Positions 33,867 to 43,058 of a DNA stretch of 64,000 nt are shown one piece after another. The stretch is taken from NCBI RefSeq assembly GCF_040839445.1, contig NZ_JBDPGJ010000007.1, positions 62,001 through 126,000 on the forward strand, written 5' to 3'. The notes beneath the pieces were generated by a model. It made no database searches, was not told the DNA's origin, and was given only the letters and a program-made list of their open reading frames with translations. Within the stretch, counting starts at the first letter, position 1; each line of letters begins with the position of its first letter. A program made the position numbers and the translations under genes. Source of the DNA: Aquibium pacificus. GTDB lineage: Bacteria > Pseudomonadota > Alphaproteobacteria > Rhizobiales > Rhizobiaceae.

Positions 33867-34721
33867 ATGATACCCGACAAATTCGATTATCACCGGCCGG
33901 AATCCGTCCAGGACGCGGTCGCGCTGCTTGCCCGGTACGGCGAGGCGGCCCGCGCCATAGCGGGGGGCCACAGCCTGATCCCGATGATGAAACTGCGCAT
34001 GGCCGACGTCTCGCACCTGGTCGATCTGCAGGCCATCGGCGCGCTGAAGGGCATAGCCGTCGACGGCGGCACGATCACCATCGGCGCGATGACCACGCAG
34101 CACGAGCTCATCGCCAGCGAGCCGCTGGCCAGGGCCGCGCCCATCCTGCGCGAGGCGGCGCTGCAGATCGCCGACCCGCAGGTGCGCTATGTCGGAACCG
34201 TCGGCGGCAACGTCGCCAACGGCGATCCGGGCAACGACATGCCGGGGCTGATGCAATGCCTCGACGCGACCTACGTGCTTACCGGCTCTGGCGGCACGCG
34301 CGAGGTCACGGCCCGCGACTTCTACGAGGCGGCCTACTTCACCGCCCGTGCCGACGACGAGCTTCTCGTCGCTATCCGCTTCGCAGCGCCCAGGGGCGGC
34401 CATGCCTACGAAAAGCAGAAGCGCAAGATCGGCGACTACGCCACCGCCGCCGCCGCCGTCCTGATCGCGATGGAGGGCGGGACATGCTCGGCCGCTTCCA
34501 TCGCCATGACCAATCTCTCCGACACGCCGGTCTACTGCGCCGATGCGGTGGATGCGCTGGTCGGCACGCGCCTGGACGCGGCGGCCCTCGACGCGGCGGT
34601 TGCCGCCATGCAGGGAGCGATCGACCCGCAGGAGGACAATCGCGGACCGGTCGATTTCAAGAAACACGTCGCCGGCGTGGTGCTGCGCCGCGCCATCGCG
34701 CGCGCCGCGTCGCGGGCCTGA
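33867..34721 (+). CDS. coxM: CO dehydrogenase medium (FAD) subunit
   Basis: 284 aa FAD-binding subunit that passes electrons from the iron-sulfur subunit to the respiratory chain. FAD motifs AGGHSLIPMMKLRMADVSHL (about 32-51) and TVGGNVANGDPGNDMPGL (about 111-128) are plain. ATG 33867 follows a strong GGAGGAGAAG site and gives MIPDKFDYHRPESVQDA; the open frame reaches back to 33822. Gene order M-S-L is that of form I CO dehydrogenase clusters. Confidence 0.94.
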   Translation: MIPDKFDYHRPESVQDAVALLARYGEAARAIAGGHSLIPMMKLRMADVSHLVDLQAIGALKGIAVDGGTITIGAMTTQHELIASEPLARAAPILREAALQIADPQVRYVGTVGGNVANGDPGNDMPGLMQCLDATYVLTGSGGTREVTARDFYEAAYFTARADDELLVAIRFAAPRGGHAYEKQKRKIGDYATAAAAVLIAMEGGTCSAASIAMTNLSDTPVYCADAVDALVGTRLDAAALDAAVAAMQGAIDPQEDNRGPVDFKKHVAGVVLRRAIARAASRA

Positions 34722-34734
34722 GCGGGAGGAAATC

Positions 34735-35226
34735 ATGGGCAAGATGCAAGTCACGCTGACCGTCAATTCGAAACGCGAGGAGTTGCTGGTCGAGCCGCGC
34801 GAACTGCTGATCCACGTGCTGCGCGAGCGGCTCGGCATCACCGGACCGCACATCGGCTGCGAGACGTCCCATTGCGGCGCCTGCACGGTCGACATGAACG
34901 GCAAGTCGGTCAAGTCGTGCACGGTGTTCGCCGCCCAGGCCGACGGCGCGGAGCTCATAACGATCGAGGGGCTCGGCGCGCCGGGCGGGCTGCACGTGCT
35001 GCAGCGGATGTTCAAGGAGCATCACGGCCTGCAATGCGGTTTCTGCACGCCGGGTATGATCACGCGCGCCTGGCGCCTGCTGCAGGAAAACCCGGACCCG
35101 ACGGAGGAGGAGGTGCGCTTCGGCATCGCCGGCAACCTGTGCCGCTGCACCGGCTACCAGAACATCGTCAAGGCCGTGCTCGCCGCCGCCGCAGAACTGA
35201 ACGCCGCCAGGGAGGCCGCGCAATGA
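34735..35226 (+). CDS. coxS: CO dehydrogenase small (2Fe-2S) subunit
   Basis: 163 aa subunit with two [2Fe-2S] clusters. The plant-type ferredoxin cluster is CETSHCGACTV plus SC in GKSVKSCTVF; the second cluster, proximal to molybdenum, uses CGFC in HHGLQCGFCTPGM and CRC in NLCRCTGYQN. ATG 34735 has GGGAGGAAATC ahead of it. Its stop overlaps the coxL ATG (ATGA). Confidence 0.95.
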   Translation: MGKMQVTLTVNSKREELLVEPRELLIHVLRERLGITGPHIGCETSHCGACTVDMNGKSVKSCTVFAAQADGAELITIEGLGAPGGLHVLQRMFKEHHGLQCGFCTPGMITRAWRLLQENPDPTEEEVRFGIAGNLCRCTGYQNIVKAVLAAAAELNAAREAAQ

Positions 35227-37643
35227 ACGACATGACACCCCCGAAGGCCGAACGCGCCGCCGCCCTCAAGGGCCTCGGCTCGGCCCGCAAGCGCGTCGAG
35301 GACGCCCGCTTCACCCAGGGCAAGGGCAACTACGTCGACGACCTGAAGCTGCCGGGCATGCTGTTCGGCGATTTCGTGCGCTCGCCCTATGCCCATGCCC
35401 GCATAAAGTCGATCAATGCCGACAAGGCGAAGGCGATGCCCGGCGTGGTCGCCGTTCTGACGGCTGCCGATCTCGCGCCGCTCAAGCTGCATTGGATGCC
35501 GACGCTCGCCGGCGACGTGCAGATGGTGCTAGCCGACGGCAAGGTCCTGTTCCAGGGCCAGGAGGTCGCCTTCGTCGTGGCGCAGGACCGCTACATCGCG
35601 GCCGACGCCATCGAACTGATCGAGGTGGACTACGAGGAGCTTCCGGTCGTCGTCGATCCCTTCAAGGCGCAGGCACCCGACGCACCGGTGCTGCGCGAGG
35701 ACCTCGAATGCAAGACGGAGGGCGCCCACGGCCCGCGCCGCCACCACAACCACATCTTCACCTGGGAACAGGGCGACAAGGAAGCCACGGAGGCGGTGCT
35801 CGGCTCGGCCGATGTCGTTGCCGAGGAGATGGTCTATTATCACCGCACGCATCCCTGTCCGCTGGAGACCTGCGGCTGCGTCGCCTCCATGGACGCCGTC
35901 AACGGCAAGCTCACCGTGCACGGCACCTTCCAGGCGCCGCATGCGGTGCGCACCGTGGCCTCGCTGATCTCCGGCATCGCCGAACACAACATCCGCATCA
36001 TCTCGCCCGACATCGGCGGCGGTTTTGGCAACAAGGTCGGCGTCTATCCGGGCTACATCTGCGCCATCGTCGCCTCCATCGTCACCGGCGTGCCGGTGAA
36101 GTGGGTCGAGGACCGCATGGACAACCTGATGGCGACCGCCTTTGCCCGCGACTACTGGATGCAGGGCAGGATCTCCGCGACCAGGGACGGGAAGATCACC
36201 GGCCTGTGGTGCCACGTGACGGCCGACCACGGCGCCTTCGACGCCTGCGCCGATCCGACCAAGTTCCCGGCCGGCTTCTTCAACATCTGCACCGGCTCCT
36301 ACGACATCCCTGTCGCCTATCTGGCGGTCGACGGCGTCTACACCAACAAGGCGCCCGGCGGCGTCGCCTACCGATGCTCGTTCCGCGTCACCGAAGCGGC
36401 CTACTTCATCGAGCGGATGATCGAGGTGCTGGCGATCAAGCTCGGCATGGATGCCGCGGAGCTGCGAACGAAGAACTTCATCCGCAAGGACCAATTCCCG
36501 TATCACTCGGCGCTCGGCTGGGAATATGATTCCGGCGACTACCACACCGCGTGGGACAAGGCCCTGAATGCCGTCGGCTACGACAGCCTGCGCAAGGAAC
36601 AGGCGCAGAGGCTCGACGACTTCAAGGCGGGCAGGACACGCAAGCTCATTGGCATAGGGCTGGCGCATTTCACCGAGATCGTCGGCGCAGGGCCGGTCAA
36701 GAACTGCGACATCCTCGGCCTCGGCATGTTCGACAGCTGCGAGATCCGCATCCATCCGACCGGATCGGCCATCGCCCGCCTCGGCACGATCAGCCAGGGC
36801 CAGGGCCACGCCACGACCTTCGCCCAGATTCTTGCCTCCGAGATCGGCATACCCGCCGACGACATCACGATCGAGGAGGGCGACACCGACACGGCGCCCT
36901 ACGGGCTCGGCACCTACGGCTCGCGCTCCACGCCGGTGGCCGGCGCCGCAACCGCCATGGCGGGGCGCAAGATCCGCGCCAAGGCGCAGATGATCGCCGC
37001 CTATCTCTTGGAGGTGCACGACGACGACGTCGAGTGGGACGTCGATCGTTTTGCCGTCAAGGGCGCGCCGGAACGCTTCAAGACCATGAAGGAACTGGCG
37101 TTTGCCGCCTACAACCAAGCGATCCCCGGCCTCGAGCCCGGCCTCGAGGCGGTGAGCTACTACGATCCGCCCAACATGACCTATCCGTTCGGGGCCTACA
37201 TCTGCGTCATGGAGGTCGACGTCGACACCGGCGAGCACGAAATCCGTCAGTTCTACGCGCTCGACGATTGCGGCACCCGCATCAACCCGATGATCATCGA
37301 GGGGCAGGTGCATGGCGGCGCGACCGAAGGCTACGCCATCGCCATGGGCCAGGAGATCGCCTACGACGAGATCGGCAACGTCAAGAACGCGACGCTGATG
37401 GATTTCTTCCTGCCGACCGCCTGGGAGACGCCGCACTATACCACCGACCATACGGTGACGCCGAGCCCGCATCACCCGATCGGCGCCAAAGGTGTCGGCG
37501 AGAGCCCCAACGTGGGTTCGGTACCCGCGTTCTCCAACGCCGTTCACGACGCGTTCCGGCCCTTCGGTCTGGTGCACTCGCACATGCCGCACGACCACTG
37601 GCGCATCTGGAGGATCGCCCGTGACCTCGGCCTGCACGGTTGA
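35223..37643 (+). CDS. coxL: CO dehydrogenase large (molybdenum-copper) subunit, form I
   Basis: 806 aa catalytic subunit oxidising CO to CO2 at a Mo-S-Cu centre with molybdopterin cytosine dinucleotide. The form I signature AYRCSFR occurs in GGVAYRCSFRVTEAAY (about residue 382), including the copper-ligating Cys; form II enzymes have AYRGAGR there. Cofactor-binding GGGFGNK (about 262), QGQGHATTFAQ (about 527) and the C-terminal GAKGVGESPNVGSV with the active-site Glu are present. Length matches the characterised Oligotropha enzyme. The ATG overlaps the coxS stop. Confidence 0.96.
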   Translation: MNDMTPPKAERAAALKGLGSARKRVEDARFTQGKGNYVDDLKLPGMLFGDFVRSPYAHARIKSINADKAKAMPGVVAVLTAADLAPLKLHWMPTLAGDVQMVLADGKVLFQGQEVAFVVAQDRYIAADAIELIEVDYEELPVVVDPFKAQAPDAPVLREDLECKTEGAHGPRRHHNHIFTWEQGDKEATEAVLGSADVVAEEMVYYHRTHPCPLETCGCVASMDAVNGKLTVHGTFQAPHAVRTVASLISGIAEHNIRIISPDIGGGFGNKVGVYPGYICAIVASIVTGVPVKWVEDRMDNLMATAFARDYWMQGRISATRDGKITGLWCHVTADHGAFDACADPTKFPAGFFNICTGSYDIPVAYLAVDGVYTNKAPGGVAYRCSFRVTEAAYFIERMIEVLAIKLGMDAAELRTKNFIRKDQFPYHSALGWEYDSGDYHTAWDKALNAVGYDSLRKEQAQRLDDFKAGRTRKLIGIGLAHFTEIVGAGPVKNCDILGLGMFDSCEIRIHPTGSAIARLGTISQGQGHATTFAQILASEIGIPADDITIEEGDTDTAPYGLGTYGSRSTPVAGAATAMAGRKIRAKAQMIAAYLLEVHDDDVEWDVDRFAVKGAPERFKTMKELAFAAYNQAIPGLEPGLEAVSYYDPPNMTYPFGAYICVMEVDVDTGEHEIRQFYALDDCGTRINPMIIEGQVHGGATEGYAIAMGQEIAYDEIGNVKNATLMDFFLPTAWETPHYTTDHTVTPSPHHPIGAKGVGESPNVGSVPAFSNAVHDAFRPFGLVHSHMPHDHWRIWRIARDLGLHG

Positions 37644-37704
37644 CGGAGCGGCGCGCGCGGCCAGCGCCGGGCGTGCCCGAAACCGCGAAGAAGCGAGCTG
37701 ACGC

Positions 37705-38580
37705 ATGTCGTGGCAAGACTTGCAGACCGGCCTGTCGGAGAGGGGCTACGTCGCCTCCGACGACCTGGCGATGGCGCTGTTCCTGGCGGTGACGCTGGAG
37801 AAGCCGCTGCTGCTCGAAGGTCCGGCCGGCGTGGGAAAGACGCAGATCGCCAAGACGCTGGCGGAGATGCGGGGCACGAAGCTCATCCGGCTGCAGTGCT
37901 ACGAGGGGCTGGACGCCTCGCATGCCATCTACGAATGGAACTACCAGCGGCAGCTCCTGTCGATCCGCGCGGCGGCGGAAGATCGCAGGTCGGCCGAGCA
38001 CATCGAGGAGCACATCTTCTCCGAGAAGTTCCTGCTGCAGCGGCCGCTCCTGGAAGCGATACGCCAGGACAGGCCGGCCGTGCTCCTCATCGACGAGATC
38101 GACCGCGCGGACGAGGAGTTCGAGGCCTACCTGCTGGAAATATTGTCGGACTTCCAGATCACGATCCCCGAAATCGGCACGGTCGCGGCCAAGGCGCGTC
38201 CGCACGTCATCCTGACGGCCAACGGTGCGCGCGACCTGTCGGACGCTCTGCGCCGGCGCTGCCTCTACAGTTTCATCGACTATCCCGACCGGCGGACCGA
38301 ACTGGCGATCCTCAAGGCGCGCCAGCCGGGACTGGAAAGCCGGTTGGCTGAGCAGATCGTCGGTTTCGTGCAGGCGCTGCGCAAGGAGGAACTGGAGAAG
38401 AAGCCGGGCGTCGCCGAGATGCTGGACTGGGCCGCCGCCCTGTCGGGGCTCGGCGTCAACGATCTTGCCGACGATCCGGCGCAGACGCAGGCGACGCTAG
38501 TCTGCGTGCTCAAGACCGCGCGCGACCGCGCCGCGGTGCCCACGGAGGTGCAGCAGCGCCTGGCAGGGAAGGCGGCGTGA
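37705..38580 (+). CDS. coxD: MoxR-type AAA+ ATPase, CoxD
   Basis: 291 aa AAA+ ATPase. Walker A LLLEGPAGVGKTQIAKTLAE (about 34-53), Walker B AVLLIDEIDRADEEFEAYLL, sensor ILTANGARDLSDALRRRC. In Oligotropha, CoxD with CoxE and CoxF is needed to install sulfur and copper at the Mo site of CoxL. It works as a chaperone with the VWA protein encoded next. The stop overlaps the coxE start. Confidence 0.92.
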   Translation: MSWQDLQTGLSERGYVASDDLAMALFLAVTLEKPLLLEGPAGVGKTQIAKTLAEMRGTKLIRLQCYEGLDASHAIYEWNYQRQLLSIRAAAEDRRSAEHIEEHIFSEKFLLQRPLLEAIRQDRPAVLLIDEIDRADEEFEAYLLEILSDFQITIPEIGTVAAKARPHVILTANGARDLSDALRRRCLYSFIDYPDRRTELAILKARQPGLESRLAEQIVGFVQALRKEELEKKPGVAEMLDWAAALSGLGVNDLADDPAQTQATLVCVLKTARDRAAVPTEVQQRLAGKAA

Positions 38581-39767
38581 TGGAGGTCACACGTTTTCCC
38601 CGACGCGCCGGCGGCCCAGCCGATCGCCTGGCGGGCTTCGTCGCGCACCTGCGCCTCAATGGCATCGCCGCCGGCCTGCCGGAGACAGAGACGGCGATGG
38701 CCGCTCTCGCCAGGGTGGATGCGGCGCGCATCGGCGAGGTGCGCTCGGCGCTGCGGGCCGTCTGCGTCTCCGATGCCGAGCAGAACGGCCGCTTCGACGA
38801 CCTGTTCGACGCCTACTGGCTGAACCGCGGTCGTCGCGAGCGGCAGCGCGAGACGGCCGCGAACGCGGCCCGCAACGTGCTGGCCGAGAGCGGCAAGAAC
38901 TATCGCCTCGCCCCGGGCGCCAGCGACGACGCGGGCGAAGCGGATTCGCCCGACGATGCGCCCGATGGCGGCGCGACCGGCACCGGAACGGGCCGCCTCG
39001 TGGCATCGCGCAGCCACGGCATCGACAAGACCGATCTGCGCAAGCTGATGACGCCGCAGGATCTGGAGCGGGCCGAACGCGTCGCCGAGCGGATCGCGCG
39101 GGCCATCCGCGACCGCCGTTCGCGCCGCCGCAAGGCGGCGCTGCGGGGCGCCAGGCTCGACATGCGCAAGGTGCTGCGCCGCTCCGTCAGCCGCGGCGGC
39201 GAGCCGATCGATCTGTTCTACCGCACGCGGCCCGACCGTCCCGTGCGCCTGGTCGCCCTGCTCGACGTCTCCGGCTCCATGACGGTCTATGCGCGCGTGT
39301 TCCTCGCCTTCCTGAAGGGGCTTGTCTCCGCCGACCGGCGAACCGACGCCTATCTCTTCCACACGCGGCTGGTGCGCATTTCCGACGCGCTGCGCGACGG
39401 CGACACGCTGCGCGCCGTCAACCGCCTGTCGCTGATGGCGCAGGGCTTCGGCGGCGGCACGCGCATCGGCGCCAATCTGCAGCAATTCAACGCGCAGTAC
39501 GCGGCGCAGTCTGTCAACGGGCGAAGCGTCGTCGTCATCCTGTCGGACGGCTACGACACCGATCCCCCCGAAGTCCTCGCCGGACAGCTCGCGCGGCTGA
39601 AGCGGCGCGGGGCGCGGATCGTCTGGCTGAACCCGCTGAAGGGCTGGGCCGGCTATGCGCCGGTCGCGCGCGGCATGGCGGCGGCGCTGCCGTTCATCGA
39701 CCATTTCGCCGCGGCGGGCACGCTTGCCGATCTCGCCGCGCTGGAACCCGAACTGAACCGTTTGTGA
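38580..39767 (+). CDS. coxE: VWA-domain protein, CoxE
   Basis: 395 aa partner of the CoxD ATPase. The C-terminal VWA domain has the MIDAS motif LLDVSGSM (about 225-232) and SDGYDTDP (about 322). An acidic, Gly-rich linker (about 110-140) separates the N-terminal helical region. ATG 38580 shares a base with the coxD stop; GTG 38577 is an alternative. Acts in CO dehydrogenase active-site maturation. Confidence 0.92.
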   Translation: MEVTRFPRRAGGPADRLAGFVAHLRLNGIAAGLPETETAMAALARVDAARIGEVRSALRAVCVSDAEQNGRFDDLFDAYWLNRGRRERQRETAANAARNVLAESGKNYRLAPGASDDAGEADSPDDAPDGGATGTGTGRLVASRSHGIDKTDLRKLMTPQDLERAERVAERIARAIRDRRSRRRKAALRGARLDMRKVLRRSVSRGGEPIDLFYRTRPDRPVRLVALLDVSGSMTVYARVFLAFLKGLVSADRRTDAYLFHTRLVRISDALRDGDTLRAVNRLSLMAQGFGGGTRIGANLQQFNAQYAAQSVNGRSVVVILSDGYDTDPPEVLAGQLARLKRRGARIVWLNPLKGWAGYAPVARGMAAALPFIDHFAAAGTLADLAALEPELNRL

Positions 39768-40618
39768 GCGAGGCGATGATGGGACACAGACCGGATATCC
39801 TCACGCAGGTGGCCGACCTCACGCAGGCCGGCGAGGCTTTCGCTCTGGCAACCGTGGTGCGCACGGTCGCTGCCACGGCCGCGAAGGCCGGCGCCAAGGC
39901 GATCATCCGCGCCGACGGCGCCATTTCGGAAGGCTGGATCGGCGGGGGCTGCGCCCGGGCAGCGGTGCTCAAAGCGGCGCGGGAGGCAATCGACGACGGC
40001 AAGCCGCGGCTCGTCTCGGTGCAGCCGGAAGACCTACTGGCCGAGCGCGGCGTGGCGGCGGGCACCGAGCGCAACGGCATCCGCTTCGCCCGCAACATGT
40101 GCCCCAGCAAGGGCACGATGGATGTGTTCGTAGAGCCGATGCTGCCCGCGCCGGGCCTCGTGATCCTTGGCTCCAGTCCGGTCGCGGTGGCCCTCGCCGA
40201 CATCGCGCCGCGCTTCGGCTTCCACGTCACGGTCTGCGCGCCGAAGGCCGAACAGGCCGCCTTCGTCGAAGCCGACGCCCGCATCGACGGCTTCATGATG
40301 GACACCGCCGACGGGCGCCGCCGCTACGTCGTGGTGTCGACGCAGGGAAGGGGCGACGAAGCGGCGCTGTCTGCGGCCGTCTCGACCCCCTCCGCCTATC
40401 TCGCCTTCGTCGGCAGCAGGGCCAAAGCGGAGACGCTGGTGTCGCGGATGCAGGAAAGGGGCGTCGATGCCGGCGCGCTGGCTGCGCTGAAGGCGCCGGC
40501 CGGCCTCGATATTGGCGCCATCACGCCTGACGAGATCGCGCTGTCGATCCTCGGCGAGATCATTGCCCTTCGACGCCGCGATCTGCGCCACCAGATTCAG
40601 CGCGTGGAGGCCACGTGA
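39764..40618 (+). CDS. coxF: XdhC/CoxF-family cofactor maturation protein
   Basis: 284 aa. The N-terminal XdhC/CoxI domain reads FALATVVRTVAATAAKAGAK and SEGWIGGGCARAAVLK (with the conserved Cys), and the C-terminal Rossmann domain begins GLVILGSSPVAVALADI. XdhC-type proteins carry and sulfurate the molybdenum cofactor. It starts at GTG 39764 overlapping the coxE stop. A second XdhC-like gene (coxI in Oligotropha) is not present here. Confidence 0.9.
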   Translation: MSEAMMGHRPDILTQVADLTQAGEAFALATVVRTVAATAAKAGAKAIIRADGAISEGWIGGGCARAAVLKAAREAIDDGKPRLVSVQPEDLLAERGVAAGTERNGIRFARNMCPSKGTMDVFVEPMLPAPGLVILGSSPVAVALADIAPRFGFHVTVCAPKAEQAAFVEADARIDGFMMDTADGRRRYVVVSTQGRGDEAALSAAVSTPSAYLAFVGSRAKAETLVSRMQERGVDAGALAALKAPAGLDIGAITPDEIALSILGEIIALRRRDLRHQIQRVEAT

Positions 40619-40746
40619 ACACGCTCGTCATCCTCCTGCGCCGGCTGTTCCGCGCGACCAACATCCCTCCTCCGGGCGAGGATCGAAGCCGAGAACAGGC
40701 GCGCATCGTCGAAATCATGCTGATGGGCCGCTCCTGCTGCGGCTGA
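40615..40746 (+). CDS. 43-residue small ORF between coxF and coxG
   Basis: A short frame of 44 codons opens at GTG 40615, overlapping the coxF stop (GTGA, the same coupling as coxE-coxF), and ends 17 bp before coxG. The peptide starts MNTLVILLRRLFRATN and ends IMLMGRSCCG. Third codon positions are strongly GC-rich, like the neighbouring genes, and no other gene covers the 145-bp gap. The terminal vicinal cysteines suggest metal or sulfur handling, but I recognise no family. Coding status is inferred from coupling, codon bias and spacing. Confidence 0.6.
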   Translation: MNTLVILLRRLFRATNIPPPGEDRSREQARIVEIMLMGRSCCG

Positions 40747-40763
40747 CCTCGAGGACAAATTCC

Positions 40764-41225
40764 ATGGAAATGAAAGACGAGATCCTGATCGAGGCGCCGC
40801 GCGACCGGGTCTACGCGGCGCTCAACGACACCGACATCCTGAAGGCGTGCATCCCGGGCTGCGAGGAACTGATCCGCCATTCCGAAAACGAGCTCGAAGC
40901 CAGGGTGGTGCTGAAGGTGGGACCGGTGAAGGCGCGGTTCGGCGGCAAGGTGACGCTCGACAACAGCCTGGCGCCGGCGCGCTTCTCGCTGTCGGGCGAA
41001 GGGAGCGGCGGCGTCGCCGGTTTCGCCCGGGGCGGCGCCGATGTCGAGCTCGTCGACGCGGACGGCCGCGCGACGCTGCTGCGCTACGAGGCGAAGGCCG
41101 ATATCGGCGGCAAGATCGCCCAACTCGGCGGCCGTCTCATCACCGCCACCTCGCAACGGCTCGCCGGCAAGTTCTTCGAGAGCTTCAAGCAGCAGGTGGA
41201 ACGCGCCGCGGTTCCGACCACCTAG
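40764..41225 (+). CDS. coxG: CoxG, SRPBCC-fold protein
   Basis: 153 aa protein of the CoxG/SRPBCC (START-like) family. Typical features are EILIEAPRDRVYAALNDTDI, LKACIPGCEEL and VGPVKARFGGKVTL, with ITATSQRLAGKFFESF near the C-terminus. CoxG proteins have been implicated in attaching CO dehydrogenase to the membrane or moving quinone to it. The gene closes the cox cluster; coxH, coxI and coxK are not seen downstream. Confidence 0.9.
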   Translation: MEMKDEILIEAPRDRVYAALNDTDILKACIPGCEELIRHSENELEARVVLKVGPVKARFGGKVTLDNSLAPARFSLSGEGSGGVAGFARGGADVELVDADGRATLLRYEAKADIGGKIAQLGGRLITATSQRLAGKFFESFKQQVERAAVPTT

Positions 41226-41522
41226 GTTCCGCGGATCCTCGCCGACCGGGCCGGATTCCCGGTTCCGCCACCCGGACCGTCGATCGGCGCCAAGAGAGTT
41301 GCGCCGCTGCGGTTTCCCGCCTATCGTCGCCTACATTAGCGACCCGAGATGCAGGATGGTATTTATACCAGCTTGAAAATCGCCTCCTGTCCCGGTTTGC
41401 TACGCAGGTTGCCTGTGGCAGCGAATGACGTGCGCTTTGGGAGGAGCAATGTCGTCCGATCAGATCGATCCCGGCCATGAATCCCGCAGTGTACCGGGTG
41501 CACTGCGGAGCATGAACCGCGC
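41226..41522. other. Intergenic region between coxG and the ABC operon
   Basis: 297 bp. A hairpin ACCGGG-CCGGATT-CCCGGT lies at 41245-41263, 20 bp after the coxG stop, and a perfect palindrome lies at 41357-41370. No gene or RNA is apparent. It probably holds the cox terminator and the promoter of the following transport operon. Confidence 0.5.
41357..41370. promoter_or_regulatory. Perfect palindrome TGGTATTTATACCA
   Basis: A 6-2-6 perfect inverted repeat in the gap before the ABC operon, about 150 bp from the first ATG. The form resembles GntR/FadR-type operators. No regulator gene is adjacent, so the binding factor is unknown. Confidence 0.5.
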
Positions 41523-42270
41523 ATGAACGGCGACATCATCCTTGAAGCTTCTGGTCTGACAAAGGAATTCCGCGGTTTTGTGGCCGTCGCCGACGTTCGG
41601 CTGGCGGTCCGGCGCGGCTCGATCCACGCTCTCATCGGGCCCAATGGTGCGGGCAAGACGACCTGCTTCAACCTGCTGACCAAGTTCCTTCAGCCGACGC
41701 GCGGCATCATCCGCTACAAGGGACACGACATCACCGCGATGGCGCCCGCCGACATCGCGCGCCTCGGACTGGTGCGCTCGTTCCAGATATCTGCCGTGTT
41801 CCCCAACATGACGGCGCTGGAGAACGTCCGCATCGCGCTGCAGCGGCGGCGCGGCGACAGCTTCGACTTCTGGCGCTCCGAGAAGGTGCTTGCCCGCTTC
41901 GAATCCGACGCGCAGCGGTTGCTGGCCGACGTCGGTCTGACGGAATTCGCCGCCACGCGTGCCGCGGAGCTTCCCTACGGCCGCAAGCGCGCGCTGGAAA
42001 TCGCCACCACGCTGGCGCTCGAGCCGGAAATGCTGCTACTCGACGAGCCGATGGCCGGAATGACGCAGGAGGACATCGACCGGATCTCCAGTCTGATAAA
42101 ACGCGTGGCAGCCAACCGCACCGTGCTGATGGTCGAGCACAACCTATCGGTCGTCGCCGACCTCTCGGACACGATCACGGTGCTGGCGCGGGGCCAGGTC
42201 CTGGCGGAAGGCGACTACGAGACGGTTTCGAAGGACCCCCGGGTGATCGAAGCCTACATAGGGGCGGGTC

Positions 42271-42278
<8 letters not shown>
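41523..42278 (+). CDS. livG: Branched-chain-amino-acid-type ABC ATPase (LivG-like)
   Basis: 251 aa ATPase. Walker A LIGPNGAGKTTCFNLLTKFL (about 38-57), signature region ELPYGRKRALEIATTLAL (the LivG form of the LSGGQ motif), Walker B MLLLDEPMAGMTQED, and switch His VLMVEHNLSVV. It heads an operon livG-livF-binding protein-livH-livM. The substrate may be an amino acid, urea or another small solute; the family is broad. Confidence 0.92.
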
Positions 42279-43014
<736 letters not shown>

Positions 43015-43024
43015 CGACGGAAAA

Positions 43025-43037
43025 GGCGCAACGCGCC
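43025..43037 (+). other. Small intercistronic hairpin before the binding-protein gene
   Basis: GGCGC-AAC-GCGCC, a 5-bp GC stem 22 bp before the binding-protein ATG. It may act as an RNA processing or stability element allowing higher expression of the binding protein. Confidence 0.4.
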
Positions 43038-43058
43038 GTTAATCGGAGGAGAAACAGC

